Source: DATLXU01 sp035575515 (GTDB taxonomy: Bacteria > Acidobacteriota > Blastocatellia > UBA7656). From it: a stretch of DNA of 64,000 nucleotides. The notes beneath the pieces were generated by a model. The model ran no database searches. It was given only the letters and a program-made list of their open reading frames with translations, and had not been told where the DNA came from. The stretch spans positions 1 through 64,000 of the forward strand of contig DATLXU010000136.1 in NCBI GenBank assembly GCA_035575515.1. The letters run 5' to 3'. The position numbers and the translations under genes were made by a program. This document shows, piece by piece, positions 1 through 8,875 of the stretch (positions are counted from its first letter, which is position 1; each line of letters opens with the position of its first letter).

Positions 1-489
1 AATCTTTTCGAGGTCGAGCCGCGTGCTCAGTTGCGGCGAGTCCGAGCGCACGCCTTCAGTCGTTCCGAATATAGTAATCTCGCTGCGGCTGCCTTCCGGC
101 TTCAGTGTTATGTCGAAGGTTGCCGCTTCACCTGCGCGCAATTCAATGTCGCTTATCTCTTCGCTAGCGAAGCCCGGTTTTGAAACCGCCACTCTATATT
201 TACCCGACAAGGGCAGCCCTGCGACGCTGTAGTAGCCGTTATTATCAGTGGTCGTTTCCCGCCTGAAGCCCGTCAATTCATTAGAGATTAAAATATGCGT
301 GTCTGCGACCACCGCGCCGTTCTGGTCTACCACTCGGCCTCGAATAGTTGCCGTATCCACCGTTTGCGCCTGCGCGACTTGAATGGGCAGGCCAGCGCCA
401 ATGAGCAGCGCGACTAAAACCAGCAGCGACGAACTTGCGGTTCTGCTGGATACTGCAAAGTTGGTTTTATGGTAGGCGACTTTCTTCAT
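1..489 (-). CDS. TonB-dependent receptor, N-terminal part (cut by window edge)
   Basis: The frame opens with ATG at 489 and runs off the left edge after 163 codons. Residues 1 to about 42 form a signal peptide (basic start, hydrophobic LLVLVALLIGAG, then a QAQ region). Residues about 48-130 match a carboxypeptidase-regulatory-like beta-sandwich (TIRGRVVDQNGAVV, DNNGYYSVAGLP, DITLKPEG). The sequence then enters what looks like the plug lead-in (SDSPQLSTRLDLEKI). This order is typical of large Oar-like outer-membrane TonB receptors of Acidobacteriota, which take up glycans, peptides or metal chelates. Substrate cannot be inferred because the barrel is outside the window. Confidence 0.85.
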   Translation of the reverse strand, partial: MKKVAYHKTNFAVSSRTASSSLLVLVALLIGAGLPIQVAQAQTVDTATIRGRVVDQNGAVVADTHILISNELTGFRRETTTDNNGYYSVAGLPLSGKYRVAVSKPGFASEEISDIELRAGEAATFDITLKPEGSRSEITIFGTTEGVRSDSPQLSTRLDLEKI

Positions 490-562
490 TGCTTCAGAGA
501 TTCCTCCTTAATGGTCGTAAACACTGGCGATGGAGCGGCCTCGCCAAAGAAGAAGATTATGC

Positions 563-633
563 ACAAAAAAAAGGAAAAGTGCGAATGCGAGAAAGCTTCT
601 TTCAAAATAATTGAAACGCTCTCTCACATTCGC
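563..633 (-). terminator. intrinsic terminator after the S9 peptidase gene
   Basis: Arms 618-633 and 581-596 are inverted repeats (14 of 16 positions). An inner TTTCAA/TTGAAA pairing extends the hairpin. Read on the minus strand the hairpin is followed by a T-rich run (complement of the A-run at 565-578). It lies just past the stop of the peptidase gene at 663, so it is a good rho-independent terminator for that gene. Confidence 0.75.
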
Positions 634-662
634 GCCCGTCGGTTATTACCACACTTGGCCCT

Positions 663-2774
663 TTATTTCAGATGACGGTCAAAAAAATCTATCGCGGCGT
701 GATAAGCCCTGAGCCAGTCTTCGTGGCGAAGGAAATCATGCACTTCGTCGGGGAAGATCAATTCTTCAAACTCGACGTTGCGCTCGCGCAGCTTTCGCAC
801 AAGCTCAACCGTCTGATTGAACGCGACGTTGCGGTCATCATCGCCGTGAATCAAAAGCACAGGCGATTTCCATTTATCAACCGAAGCCATCGGCGAAGAG
901 TCGCGCCCCAATTTTACGAGGTCGCCCGTTGCCCACGGGGCCGCGCCGACTCTGCGGCTCCAATCGTGAACGCCGTGCAGGTCAACGCCCGCCGCGAACA
1001 TATCCGAATCACGCGCCAATCCCATAGCTGTGAGATAGCCTCCATAAGACCCGCCCCAAAGCCCTACGTGCTTATCGTCAACGTAGCTCAAGGAGCGCAG
1101 GTACTTGCCCGCAGCTACGATGTCCTGATATTCGCTTGCGCCGCGCGGCCCGCGATGACGCGCTTCGCGAAATGCGCGCCCGTAGCCGATGCCGCTGCGA
1201 TAGTTGACCGACAAAACGATGTAGCCGTGACTCGCCAGGTACTGATTCATTCCGTAGGCGTTGTGATAATAATAGTTGTAATGCCACGCAGGCAACATCT
1301 GGCGAATCGGGCCGCCGTGCATGAAGATAACGGCTGGCATCTTTCCGCTCGCGTTTTGAGGCTTGAACAACTGGCCGTGAATCTCTAACCCGTCGGCTGC
1401 TTTGAATGTCACCGACTGAGGCTCAATAAGACGGTCTTGCGGAAAATCGGCAGGCAAGGCTTGCGGCGCAATTTGCCGCGCGCCTTTCGCATCAATCGAA
1501 GCGATGTAAGGAAGAAACGGCGAAGTCGCAGTCGAATGCAGATACGCGATCTGCTTCCCGCCATTGATAATTACCGGAAACATCTCGACGCCGTCGCCAT
1601 CGGTGAGTCGCTCAGGCTCGCCGCCCGTGACGTTGACCTTCCAGAGGTGACGATGATTAATTTCTCCGGCGTTTGACGCGGCGATGAAATAAGAATGATC
1701 CGGCGACCACGCAATGTTTTCGACTTCATAATTGCCCGGCGTGAGCAATTGAGCTTCGCCGCCCGACGCCGGAATTGAATAGAGGTGCGCCCAGCCATCT
1801 TTTTCAGAAGCGAACACGATGCGGTCGCCCGCGGCCCATTGCAGGATGCCATCGCCAAGCGGAAGGCGCGAAAATGAATCCATCTCCGACTGGCCTGAGC
1901 GCCAGATTTCGAGCCCCTTGCCCGTCGCCACATCAACAACTCGAATCGCCCATGGTTGAATGCGCTCCTTGTCGGCTGAGTAAGTGTCCGTGACGTTGAA
2001 CAATCGAATGAAGGCGACGCGCTTGCCGTCAGGCGACCATCTTGGCTCGATGTCGCGGTCAACGCTCGGTTCAAGGAACCTTATGCGCTGCGCGCGCGGG
2101 TCGTAGAGGCCGATGAAGCTGTGATCGCCGCGCATAGAAGCAAAGGCAAGTAGCGACCCGTCGGGCGACCAGGCGGGAGAAGAGACCGAGCCGCGAATCT
2201 CGAATAATTTCTTCGCGGCGGCTGCACTCTTCGCAGGAGCAACCGGAATAGAAGCGACCCACAGATGCGATTCGCGGCTCAAGAGATTCGCGTCGTGGCT
2301 GAACAGGACGCGGTCGCCTGTGGGCGCAAAGAGCGGGTTGCGCCCTTCGCCAATCTTTACCGTAGCGCCAGTGCGCGTGTTGACAATCCAGACTTCCTGA
2401 TGCGCGCCCGCAGGGTCGCTCGTCGGATTAGGAATCTCCCTGTCGCTGTTGGGGTCGCCGCCGCGAACGTAAGCAATCCAGTTTGCGTCGGGCGAAAAGA
2501 CGAGGTCGGTGATTTCCTGCCCGTCGTCTTTGTCGTAGCGGGTGAGCTGGCGGCCTTTGAACGCGGGCGCTTCGGCGATCCAGATATTTCGTTTGCCCTG
2601 AGCGTCGAAGACCCACGCGACCTTATCGCCTTTCGGCGAGGCTACGAGGTCGGACGGGAAAGGCGAGCTAAGTACTTGCTCAAGCGTGAAGCCGTCAGCG
2701 AGCGCAAGCTGTATTGAAATAAGAACGAGAGTCAAAGAAACGAGCGCAAGGCGTAGAGGTTTGCGAGCGATCAT
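663..2774 (-). CDS. secreted S9 family prolyl oligopeptidase-like peptidase
   Basis: The product has 703 aa. Residues 1-26 are a signal peptide (hydrophobic LALVSLTLVLISIQLALA), so it acts outside the cytoplasm. A long central region has repeated PD40-type beta-propeller blades (SPDANWIAYV, SPAWSPDGSLLAF, EPRWSPDGKRVAFI). The C-terminal alpha/beta hydrolase carries nucleophile Ser576 in GGSYGG, the acid in LIHGDDDRNV (about 645-647) and His679 in DEVHDF. It should cleave peptides near their N-terminus (dipeptidyl or acylaminoacyl peptidase type). ATG at 2774 has GGAGG four bases upstream. It is monocistronic, with its own promoter and terminator. Confidence 0.92.
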   Translation of the reverse strand: MIARKPLRLALVSLTLVLISIQLALADGFTLEQVLSSPFPSDLVASPKGDKVAWVFDAQGKRNIWIAEAPAFKGRQLTRYDKDDGQEITDLVFSPDANWIAYVRGGDPNSDREIPNPTSDPAGAHQEVWIVNTRTGATVKIGEGRNPLFAPTGDRVLFSHDANLLSRESHLWVASIPVAPAKSAAAAKKLFEIRGSVSSPAWSPDGSLLAFASMRGDHSFIGLYDPRAQRIRFLEPSVDRDIEPRWSPDGKRVAFIRLFNVTDTYSADKERIQPWAIRVVDVATGKGLEIWRSGQSEMDSFSRLPLGDGILQWAAGDRIVFASEKDGWAHLYSIPASGGEAQLLTPGNYEVENIAWSPDHSYFIAASNAGEINHRHLWKVNVTGGEPERLTDGDGVEMFPVIINGGKQIAYLHSTATSPFLPYIASIDAKGARQIAPQALPADFPQDRLIEPQSVTFKAADGLEIHGQLFKPQNASGKMPAVIFMHGGPIRQMLPAWHYNYYYHNAYGMNQYLASHGYIVLSVNYRSGIGYGRAFREARHRGPRGASEYQDIVAAGKYLRSLSYVDDKHVGLWGGSYGGYLTAMGLARDSDMFAAGVDLHGVHDWSRRVGAAPWATGDLVKLGRDSSPMASVDKWKSPVLLIHGDDDRNVAFNQTVELVRKLRERNVEFEELIFPDEVHDFLRHEDWLRAYHAAIDFFDRHLK

Positions 2775-2824
2775 AAATCCTCCGATTAAAATTGATATTT
2801 TTAAGAATCTGATTATGGCTAAGG

Positions 2825-2853
2825 CTTATATGCCTTGAATCGAACGGTGTCAA
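2825..2853 (-). promoter_or_regulatory. sigma-70-type promoter of the S9 peptidase gene
   Basis: On the minus strand TTGACA (2853-2848) is separated by 17 bases from TATAAG (2830-2825), close to the vegetative consensus. The predicted start near 2818 leaves a leader of about 44 bases that contains the GGAGG site. Confidence 0.65.
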
Positions 2854-2904
2854 GCGCGGGTTGCAGGCAATGGAATCGGCTGCGCCCAGACTGGCTTAAT
2901 GCAG

Positions 2905-4071
2905 TTACGAATCGTTGATTGAATACTTCTTGAGCAGGTTGCGCGCGATGATTAGTCGCTGTAGCTCGTTTGTGCCGCCGCCGATAATCAACAGCGGCGC
3001 GTCGCGATAATAACGTTCAATAGGAAAGTCTTTCGCGTAGCCGTTGCCGCCGAAGATTCTCATCGCTTCGAGCGAGCACTCCTGCGCCGTCTCCGTCGCA
3101 AACAGCTTCGCCATGCCTGCTTCGAGGTCGCACCGCTCGCCGCGATCCTTCTTCTCAGCCGCAGAGTAAATCAACAGCCGAGACGCTTCAATCTTCGTAG
3201 CCATGTCCGCAAGCTTTAATTGAATAGCCTGATGCTCTGCGATAGGCTTGCCGAATGTCCGACGCTGTTGAGCGTACTTGATAGCTTCTTCGAATGCCGC
3301 TCGCGCAACTCCAAGTCCGCGCGCCGCAACGTTCAATCGCTCGGCCTCAAGCCCGGTCATCACGTGCTTGAAGCCCTCGCCTTCGCGCCCTCCAATCAAC
3401 CCGCTAACAGGCACGCGGAAGTCTTCAAACAACAACTCGCACGTCTCAAGGCTCTTGTATCCGAGCTTGTCAATGTCGCGGCTGACGGTCAGGCCCGGCT
3501 CACCTTTCTCCGCGACGAACGCGCTCATCCCCGCGTATGCAGGCTTTGCGTTCGCGTCGGTCTTCGCCAGTATCAGTATCACCTCAGCGCGGCGGCCATT
3601 CGTTATCCACATCTTCGAGCCATTGATGAAGTAATAATCGCCGCGACGTTCGGCTGTTGTCTTGATGGCTTGAAGGTCGGTGCCCGCGTGCGGCTCAGAT
3701 AAACAGATCGCGCCGCGCTTCAGCCCTTGCGCCATCGCGGGCAAAAACTTCTGCTTCTGATTCTCAGTCCCGAATCGCGCGAGCACGTCGCACAAAACCG
3801 TGTGCGTTCCCAAAATGCCGGCAAGCCCCATCCACACGCGCGAGATCTCTTCGAAGATCATCGCAAAAACCGTGTAGCTCAAATCAAGCCCGCCGTACTC
3901 TTCGGGCACGTTCGCGCCGAACAGGCCAAGCTCTTTCATCCGCTCGACTATCTCATCTGGATACTCGTTGCGATGCTCAAGCTCGCTTGCGACGGGGGCG
4001 ACTTCGCGCTCAAGAAATTTCTTGACCGTCGCCAGAATCAATTGTTCTTCTTCGTTAAGAGTGTATGTCAT
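2905..4071 (-). CDS. acyl-CoA dehydrogenase
   Basis: A 388-aa flavoprotein of the short/medium-chain acyl-CoA dehydrogenase family. It oxidises acyl-CoA to trans-2-enoyl-CoA with FAD and passes electrons to ETF. Visible signatures are CLSEPHAGTDLQA, KMWITNGRRAEVI, the FGGNGYAKDFPIERYYRDA block and GTNEL, which contains the position of the catalytic glutamate. The frame is open to 4206, but that extension runs through a repeat element. ATG at 4071, giving MTYTLNEEEQ, matches normal family N-termini. It follows the thiolase gene on the same strand, so both probably serve fatty-acid or ketone breakdown. No clear Shine-Dalgarno is seen. Confidence 0.92.
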   Translation of the reverse strand: MTYTLNEEEQLILATVKKFLEREVAPVASELEHRNEYPDEIVERMKELGLFGANVPEEYGGLDLSYTVFAMIFEEISRVWMGLAGILGTHTVLCDVLARFGTENQKQKFLPAMAQGLKRGAICLSEPHAGTDLQAIKTTAERRGDYYFINGSKMWITNGRRAEVILILAKTDANAKPAYAGMSAFVAEKGEPGLTVSRDIDKLGYKSLETCELLFEDFRVPVSGLIGGREGEGFKHVMTGLEAERLNVAARGLGVARAAFEEAIKYAQQRRTFGKPIAEHQAIQLKLADMATKIEASRLLIYSAAEKKDRGERCDLEAGMAKLFATETAQECSLEAMRIFGGNGYAKDFPIERYYRDAPLLIIGGGTNELQRLIIARNLLKKYSINDS

Positions 4072-4080
4072 AGGAATCAG

Positions 4081-4183
4081 GGACCGGAGGTCAGGGGTCA
4101 GAGGCCAGTGGCTTAAAGACGTAGTACCTTGAAAATGGCTACCAGAGCCATTTTCAGGGCAATAGGCCCCCGACACCTGACCC
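4081..4183. repeat. heptad-repeat palindrome with core hairpin (element A)
   Basis: Left arm 4081-4112 is built of 7-base words (GGTCAGG, GGTCAGA, GGCCAGT). The right arm 4165-4183 is its approximate reverse complement. Between them a core hairpin at 4127-4159 (CCTTGAAAATGGCT...AGCCATTTTCAGGG) is shared with elements at 10477-10510 and 23738-23772. It fills the gap between the thiolase stop and the acyl-CoA dehydrogenase start. Confidence 0.75.
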
Positions 4184-4186
4184 ATG

Positions 4187-5341
4187 CTACGGGTGTCCGA
4201 GCGCAATAATCGAACAGGTGAACGAGCCGGGGTTGCCGCCGAGATTATGCGCGAGGCCGAGCCTCATTTCTTTAACCTGACGTTCGCCCGCGCGTCCGAG
4301 AAGCTGATTGTAAATCTCGTAAAGCATTCGCAGGCCGCTCGCGCCAATGGGATGGCCGAACGATTTCAACCCGCCATCTGTATTCACGGGAAGATCGCCT
4401 TTGAGCGTGAATGCGCCCGCATCAATGTCTGCCTTCGCTTTGCCCGGCTCGGAAAATCCCAGGTCTTCGTAGATAATCATTTCGGTTATCGAGAAGCAAT
4501 CGTGCACTTCGGCCATGCTTATTTCTTTGCGCGGGTCGCGGATGCCGAGTTGATCATAGACTTGCTTCGCCGCCGCTTTCGTTTCGGGAAAACTCGTGAA
4601 ATCGAAATCAGTGTCCATGCGACCCGTGCCCGGCCCGACCGCAAGCCCCATCGCTTTTATCGTGACGAAGTCCTTCGTGAATTGCGGCGCAAGCTCCGTG
4701 CGCGTGATTATTGCCGCCGCCGCGCCATCAGTCGTCGGACAGCAATCAAGCAGTCCCAAGGGCGCGGCTATCATCGGCGCTTTCATCGCCTGCTCTACTG
4801 TGATCTCTTTTTGAAAATGGGCTTTCTTGTTTCGCGCGCCGTTGTAGTGATTCTTCACTGAAATCTTCGCCAGGTCTTCTTTGGTCGCGCCGTAGCGGTG
4901 AAAGTAGCGATTGGCCGCAAGCGCGAACGCTCCGGGCGCGGTGTTGCCCGCGCCTATCACGGTTGAAGCCGCGCCGGGAAGTCCCGAATAGCCTGTGTCT
5001 TTCAGCTTCTCAAATCCGACGACGAGCGCAACATCATAAGCGCCAGCTGCGACCGCGAACGTTGCATTGCGCAAAGCATCCTGACCCGTCGCGCACATAT
5101 TCTCGACGCGAGTGATCGGAATGTACTGGAGCTTTAGCGGGCGCGACAGGGCTTGCCCCGATATGCCCGATGTCAACGTTCCAACCCACCCGGCTTCGAT
5201 CTGCGCCGGGTGGGTGTTGGCGTCCTCAAAGGCTTCGTAAGCGGCTTCGACTATCAGGTCTTCTTCGCTCTTGTCCCAGTGCTCGCCAAACTTCGTGCAG
5301 CCCATTCCGATTATCGCAACGCGGTCGCTCAGGTTTTTCAT
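4187..5341 (-). CDS. thiolase-family acetyl-CoA acetyltransferase (SCP2-type)
   Basis: The product has 384 aa with a thiolase fold. Cys83 in ENMCATGQDA is the acyl-accepting nucleophile. The C-terminal half has GLKSFGHPIGASG with the active-site His, and HNLGGNPGS. The overall pattern resembles SCP2/lipid-transfer-type thiolases more than FadA. It would cleave or form 3-ketoacyl-CoA. ATG at 5341 is preferred because AGGAG lies nine bases upstream. A start at 5380 would add residues unlike the family. It is the first gene of a two-gene minus-strand unit with the acyl-CoA dehydrogenase. Confidence 0.88.
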   Translation of the reverse strand: MKNLSDRVAIIGMGCTKFGEHWDKSEEDLIVEAAYEAFEDANTHPAQIEAGWVGTLTSGISGQALSRPLKLQYIPITRVENMCATGQDALRNATFAVAAGAYDVALVVGFEKLKDTGYSGLPGAASTVIGAGNTAPGAFALAANRYFHRYGATKEDLAKISVKNHYNGARNKKAHFQKEITVEQAMKAPMIAAPLGLLDCCPTTDGAAAAIITRTELAPQFTKDFVTIKAMGLAVGPGTGRMDTDFDFTSFPETKAAAKQVYDQLGIRDPRKEISMAEVHDCFSITEMIIYEDLGFSEPGKAKADIDAGAFTLKGDLPVNTDGGLKSFGHPIGASGLRMLYEIYNQLLGRAGERQVKEMRLGLAHNLGGNPGSFTCSIIALGHP

Positions 5342-5398
5342 CACTGTTTTCTCCTGATTGAAGCATCGAGCGATGCTCATTAAATCGCAGGCGGATTA

Positions 5399-5426
5399 AT
5401 TCTATCATCGCCGCGCGAAGTAGCAA
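5399..5426 (-). promoter_or_regulatory. candidate sigma-70 promoter for thiolase/acyl-CoA dehydrogenase
   Basis: TTGCTA (5426-5421), a 16-base spacer and TAGAAT (5404-5399) on the minus strand. The position fits a leader of about 50 bases ahead of ATG 5341. Confidence 0.45.
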
Positions 5427-5564
5427 GCGCGGATTGGAAGCTTGGGCGAAAGCTCTCGCTCATTGCAGCAAGCCCTTGAAGTTGACTTGCGTGTGTGAGA
5501 TAAATTGGCCGCGAGCTTTCAGGTTCTAAGTTGTCGTCTCAATTTTAGGCATCGGAGATAAATC

Positions 5565-6869
5565 ATGTCAGATACAAAGATAAATCGCAGGGATTTTGTG
5601 AAGTCAGCGGTTGGCGCAAGTGTGGCTATAGGCGCGTTTGGTCCCGCAGTTCGCGGGCGAATTCTCGGCGCGAATGACCAGATCAACGTCGCTTTGATAG
5701 GAGCCGGAGGGCGCGGGCGCGACCTTCTAAACTGGGTGATGAAGACGGGCGAGCAGCCGAACACTCCAGCGAAGGTCGTCGCCGTCTCGGATGTTTATGC
5801 AAAGCGATTGCGGATGGCCAAAGAGACCGCAAAGTGCGACGGCTATCTCGATTATCGCGAGATTCTCGAACGCAAAGACGTTGACGCGATCATCATCGCC
5901 ACGCCCGATCACTGGCATGCGCGGATGGCTGTCGAAGCAATGGAACGCGGCAAGGATGTCTATCTTGAAAAGCCGATGACGCACACCGTTGAAGAGGCGA
6001 AGCGCGTCTATGAAAAGGTAAAGCAGACAGGCCGCGTGCTTCAGGTCGGCTCGCAAACGACAAGCTCAGACCAGTGGTGGAAGGCGCGCAAAGCGATTCA
6101 GGATGGCATGATTGGAAAGCTCATAATGAGTCAAGGGTCATATCATCGCAACTCGACGCAAGGCGAATGGAACTGGCCGATTGACTCGGCAGCAGGTCCC
6201 AACGGCAAGGGCGATGACTTCATTGACTGGAAGATGTGGCTCGGCTCTGCACCGAAGCGAGACTACGACGCGGACCGTTTCTTTCGCTTCCGCAAGTACT
6301 GGGACTATTCGGGCGGCATTGCGACGGACCTCTTTTATCATGTCATGGCCCCGCTGAACATCTGCTGGGGCGAAGCGCAGTTTCCGTATCGAGTGATGGC
6401 GAGCGGCGGCATTTATATCTTCAAGGATGAGCGCGAAGTGCCCGACACATTCATGCTTGTCGCGGATTACGCTAAAGGCCATTCGGTTGTCCTGAGTTCT
6501 TCGATGGCAAACGAGACGCACATACCGGGACTGATTCGCGGACACGAAGGAACGATAATGATGGTCCCAGACGGGCGGTTCGAGGGTAAGGTTGATTTTA
6601 TCACCGTCACGCCGCAGCGATTGGCAAAGACGACTTTTGAAGAGAAGTACGGCGCAAGCGAAGTGAAGCTCGCGTGCGAGCCGCGCGAATCGCATATGGA
6701 AAACTGGCTGCGGTGCATCCGCACGCGCGAGACGCCTGTGCTGGATGCTCTGACGGCTTACAAGGCTATGGTGACGATTGGAATGAGCGTGCAGTCGTAC
6801 CGCGAAGGGCGCGTGCTCTATTTCGACGAGGCGAAGCAGAAAGTTGTTTACGAGCCGCCAAAGGCGTAA
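5565..6869 (+). CDS. Tat-exported Gfo/Idh/MocA family oxidoreductase
   Basis: The product has 434 aa. The N-terminus carries a twin-arginine signal (NRRDFVKSAVGASVAIGAFG), so the folded protein is probably exported with its nucleotide. A Rossmann motif follows (VALIGAGGRGRD). The typical EKPMTHT signature and the downstream DHWHARMAVEA segment mark the NAD(P)-dependent Gfo/Idh/MocA family. Such proteins act on sugars, inositols or amino sugars. The Tat-exported subgroup is common in polysaccharide-degrading bacteria. The substrate cannot be named from sequence. It stands alone between the divergent thiolase gene and the convergent csbD-like gene. Confidence 0.9.
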   Translation: MSDTKINRRDFVKSAVGASVAIGAFGPAVRGRILGANDQINVALIGAGGRGRDLLNWVMKTGEQPNTPAKVVAVSDVYAKRLRMAKETAKCDGYLDYREILERKDVDAIIIATPDHWHARMAVEAMERGKDVYLEKPMTHTVEEAKRVYEKVKQTGRVLQVGSQTTSSDQWWKARKAIQDGMIGKLIMSQGSYHRNSTQGEWNWPIDSAAGPNGKGDDFIDWKMWLGSAPKRDYDADRFFRFRKYWDYSGGIATDLFYHVMAPLNICWGEAQFPYRVMASGGIYIFKDEREVPDTFMLVADYAKGHSVVLSSSMANETHIPGLIRGHEGTIMMVPDGRFEGKVDFITVTPQRLAKTTFEEKYGASEVKLACEPRESHMENWLRCIRTRETPVLDALTAYKAMVTIGMSVQSYREGRVLYFDEAKQKVVYEPPKA

Positions 6870-6950
6870 GGGATGAGCAGAAAAAACTGGCCGGACGAAT
6901 AAACGCCCGGCCTTCAATCGGCTTCTATCACTCGCTCTGCCGATTATTTC

Positions 6951-7154
6951 TTATCGCTTGATCTCTTCGCCTACGTCTTCGATGGCTTCGCCGACGTTGC
7001 GGCGAGCTTCGCCGACCCCTTCTTTGATATCACCTTTCATCCTGTCGCGCTGGCCTTCGGCTTCAAGATCGCGGTCTTTGATGGCGCGACCGACGTTCTC
7101 CTTGACAGAGCCTTTCGCCTTATCCCATTTGCCTTCCATCTCTTGTTTGTTCAT
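6951..7154 (-). CDS. CsbD-like stress protein
   Basis: A 67-aa highly charged protein with the CsbD signature (KWDKAKGSVKENVG, then an amphipathic KEGVGEARRNVGEAIEDVG tail). CsbD was named in Bacillus as a gene controlled by the general stress factor sigma B; its molecular role is not established. AGGAGG seven bases upstream of ATG 7154 is a near-perfect ribosome-binding site, suggesting strong expression. It sits directly upstream of, and divergent from, the stressosome operon, which suggests a shared general-stress role. Confidence 0.9.
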   Translation of the reverse strand: MNKQEMEGKWDKAKGSVKENVGRAIKDRDLEAEGQRDRMKGDIKEGVGEARRNVGEAIEDVGEEIKR

Positions 7155-7309
7155 GTCATAACCTCCTTATGATTAGCAGTGTCGAAACTTGCGCACCCAA
7201 ATCGCGCGCATATAGTTTTCAATCAAGGACCGTGCCACCAATGGGTTTCATCCATCTTTGCCGCGAGCGCCAGAAATCGTATCGCTTTTCATGACGTGGC
7301 ATTATCATT

Positions 7310-7385
7310 TTCAAACCTAATCGGTTGTTTGCTAAAATTGTCGTGACCGGCAAGGACTGTATCAATACAAGCCTTGCCATCGGTC
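7310..7385 (+). promoter_or_regulatory. candidate promoter and leader hairpin of the stressosome operon
   Basis: TAAAAT at 7333-7338 is preceded by TG (extended -10) and has a weak TTCAAA 17 bases upstream at 7310-7315. Immediately downstream a hairpin at 7345-7385 (GACCGGCAAGG...CCTTGCCATCGGTC) would lie at the very 5' end of the transcript. The leader to the rsbR start is about 200 bases and contains element D. Confidence 0.35.
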
Positions 7386-7420
7386 GTACCGAAAGAAATC
7401 ATCGCTGAGTGTGACGCTTG

Positions 7421-7534
7421 CTGAAGGGTGAAGGGTGAGGAGGGGATGAAAAGGATTTCAGACCCCGCATCTCATATTTGAAGCGCGATTCAAGAATCAT
7501 CTTTTATTCCTCCTCTTTCATCTCTCATCCTTCA
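7421..7534. repeat. heptad-repeat palindrome (element D)
   Basis: Left arm 7421-7454 holds CTGAAGGGTGAAGGGTGAGG (words GGTGAAG, GGTGAGG). Right arm 7501-7534 (CCTCCTCTTTCATCTCTCATC plus flanks, shortened here) is its imperfect complement. It ends just before the ribosome-binding site of rsbR. Confidence 0.6.
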
Positions 7535-7551
7535 TAATCGGAGGTGAAATC

Positions 7552-8499
7552 TTGATATCGGATAATTCCGTGCCTGCCAATGCTCCAAATCCGCGAACCA
7601 TTAGAATGCTGACCGAGCGCGAAAACGAGATACTCGAAGCGTGGATTGAAAACCGCATCAACTCGTCGGACTTCCGCGAGACGCTCATATCGGGCGAAGA
7701 ACTGCGCTCCGATTCGCAGTCTTTCCTGCGCGCGTTCATTCAAGCCGTCGCCAACTCGAACGTCGAAGAGATGCGCGGCAAAGAGTTCAACGCCATCCGC
7801 CGCCTGCTGCTCGAAATCTCCGAAGCGCGCGCTGCGCAAGCCTTCAGCCCGTCGGAAACTGCATTCTACGTCTTCAGCCTGAAGGAAACCCTGTTGCCGT
7901 TCTTAAGAGATGAATATCGCGACGACCCTGAGCTGCTTCTTGAAGAAGTCAACAAGCTGTCGAAGGCGCTCGACAAATTAGGCTCCTTCATATTTGTCTC
8001 TACAATCAAGAACCGCGAGCGCGTCATACGCCAGCAACAGCAGGATATGCTGGAGCTTTCAACGCCAGTCGTTCAAATCTGGGATCGAATAATCTGCCTG
8101 CCCCTGATAGGGACGCTCGACAGCCGCCGCACTCAATTGATGATGGAGCGGCTGCTCGACCGCATAGTTCGCACGCGGGCCGAAGTTGCCATACTTGACA
8201 TTACGGGCGTGCCTACGGTTGACACGCAGGTCGCAAACTATCTCATCAAGACGGTCAACGCCGTGCGATTGCTCGGCTCGACCTGCATAGTGACTGGCGT
8301 GGGCCCCGCTATTGCTCAAACAATCGTTCATCTTGGAATTGATCTGGCGGGCATAATCACGCGCAATCAGTTGTCTGACGGGATACGGCTTGCTTTCGAG
8401 ATGACCAGACAGAAAGTTGTTCAGATGAATCACGCGAACGGCGAAGCGATGCTTGAGGGAGGAGAGACAGATGAGCATGTACAAAGTGCCCATTCTTAA
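7552..8499 (+). CDS. rsbR: RsbR-type stressosome co-antagonist
   Basis: A 315-aa protein with a helical RsbRD-type N-terminal sensor domain (about 15-160) and a C-terminal STAS domain (about 170-290). The linker ELSTPVVQIWD and the STAS block LDITGVPTVDTQVANYL are close to Bacillus RsbRA. Thr225 in GVPTVDT aligns with the threonine that RsbT phosphorylates there; the DT of the other site reads DS here. RsbR and RsbS build the stressosome core. The start is TTG at 7552, chosen because GGAGG lies seven bases upstream. First gene of a five-gene plus-strand cluster. Confidence 0.9.
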   Translation: MISDNSVPANAPNPRTIRMLTERENEILEAWIENRINSSDFRETLISGEELRSDSQSFLRAFIQAVANSNVEEMRGKEFNAIRRLLLEISEARAAQAFSPSETAFYVFSLKETLLPFLRDEYRDDPELLLEEVNKLSKALDKLGSFIFVSTIKNRERVIRQQQQDMLELSTPVVQIWDRIICLPLIGTLDSRRTQLMMERLLDRIVRTRAEVAILDITGVPTVDTQVANYLIKTVNAVRLLGSTCIVTGVGPAIAQTIVHLGIDLAGIITRNQLSDGIRLAFEMTRQKVVQMNHANGEAMLEGGETDEHVQSAHS

Positions 8500-8875
8500 A
8501 GTCGGGGAAGTGCTTATAGTTTCTATTCAATCCGATATTGACGACCGCACGGTGCTTGAATTGCAGCAGCGAGTGTTAGAACAGATTGAGCGCACGAACG
8601 CGCGCGCCGTGCTGATTGACATATCGCTTCTTGAGATGGTTGATTCATTCACGGGGCGGATGCTTTCCGACATCGCCTCAATGGCTTCGATAATGGACGC
8701 GGAGACGGTCGTCGTGGGCATTCAGCCAGCCGTGGCCATCACGCTCGTCGAGCTTGGACTTGAGCTTAAGGGCGTGTCAACCGCGCTCGACGTTGATGAC
8801 GGTTTGAGAATTCTAAACGAGCGGATGAAAGAGAAGCAACGCAGGCGCGCGATAACTGTGGGCGAGCATGCCTGA
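8471..8875 (+). CDS. rsbS: RsbS-type stressosome STAS scaffold
   Basis: A 134-aa single STAS domain. Ser59 in LIDISLLEMVDSF sits exactly where Bacillus RsbS Ser59 is phosphorylated by RsbT. ATG at 8471 has GGAGAGA upstream, while an earlier in-frame ATG at 8453 has no site. It overlaps rsbR by 29 bases, indicating translational coupling. Unphosphorylated RsbS sequesters RsbT on the stressosome, and phosphorylation releases it. Confidence 0.92.
   Translation: MSMYKVPILKVGEVLIVSIQSDIDDRTVLELQQRVLEQIERTNARAVLIDISLLEMVDSFTGRMLSDIASMASIMDAETVVVGIQPAVAITLVELGLELKGVSTALDVDDGLRILNERMKEKQRRRAITVGEHA

Noticed and set aside
672..1388. 238-codon plus-strand frame over the S9 peptidase gene
   Set aside because: Antisense shadow of a gene with full catalytic motifs; no start signal and no recognisable domain.
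4072..4206. Upstream extension of the acyl-CoA dehydrogenase
   Set aside because: The extra 45 residues are encoded by repeat element A and overlap the thiolase gene; family N-terminus matches ATG 4071.
4184..4861. 225-codon plus-strand frame over the thiolase gene
   Set aside because: Antisense shadow arising from GC-rich codon bias; thiolase motifs are on the other strand.
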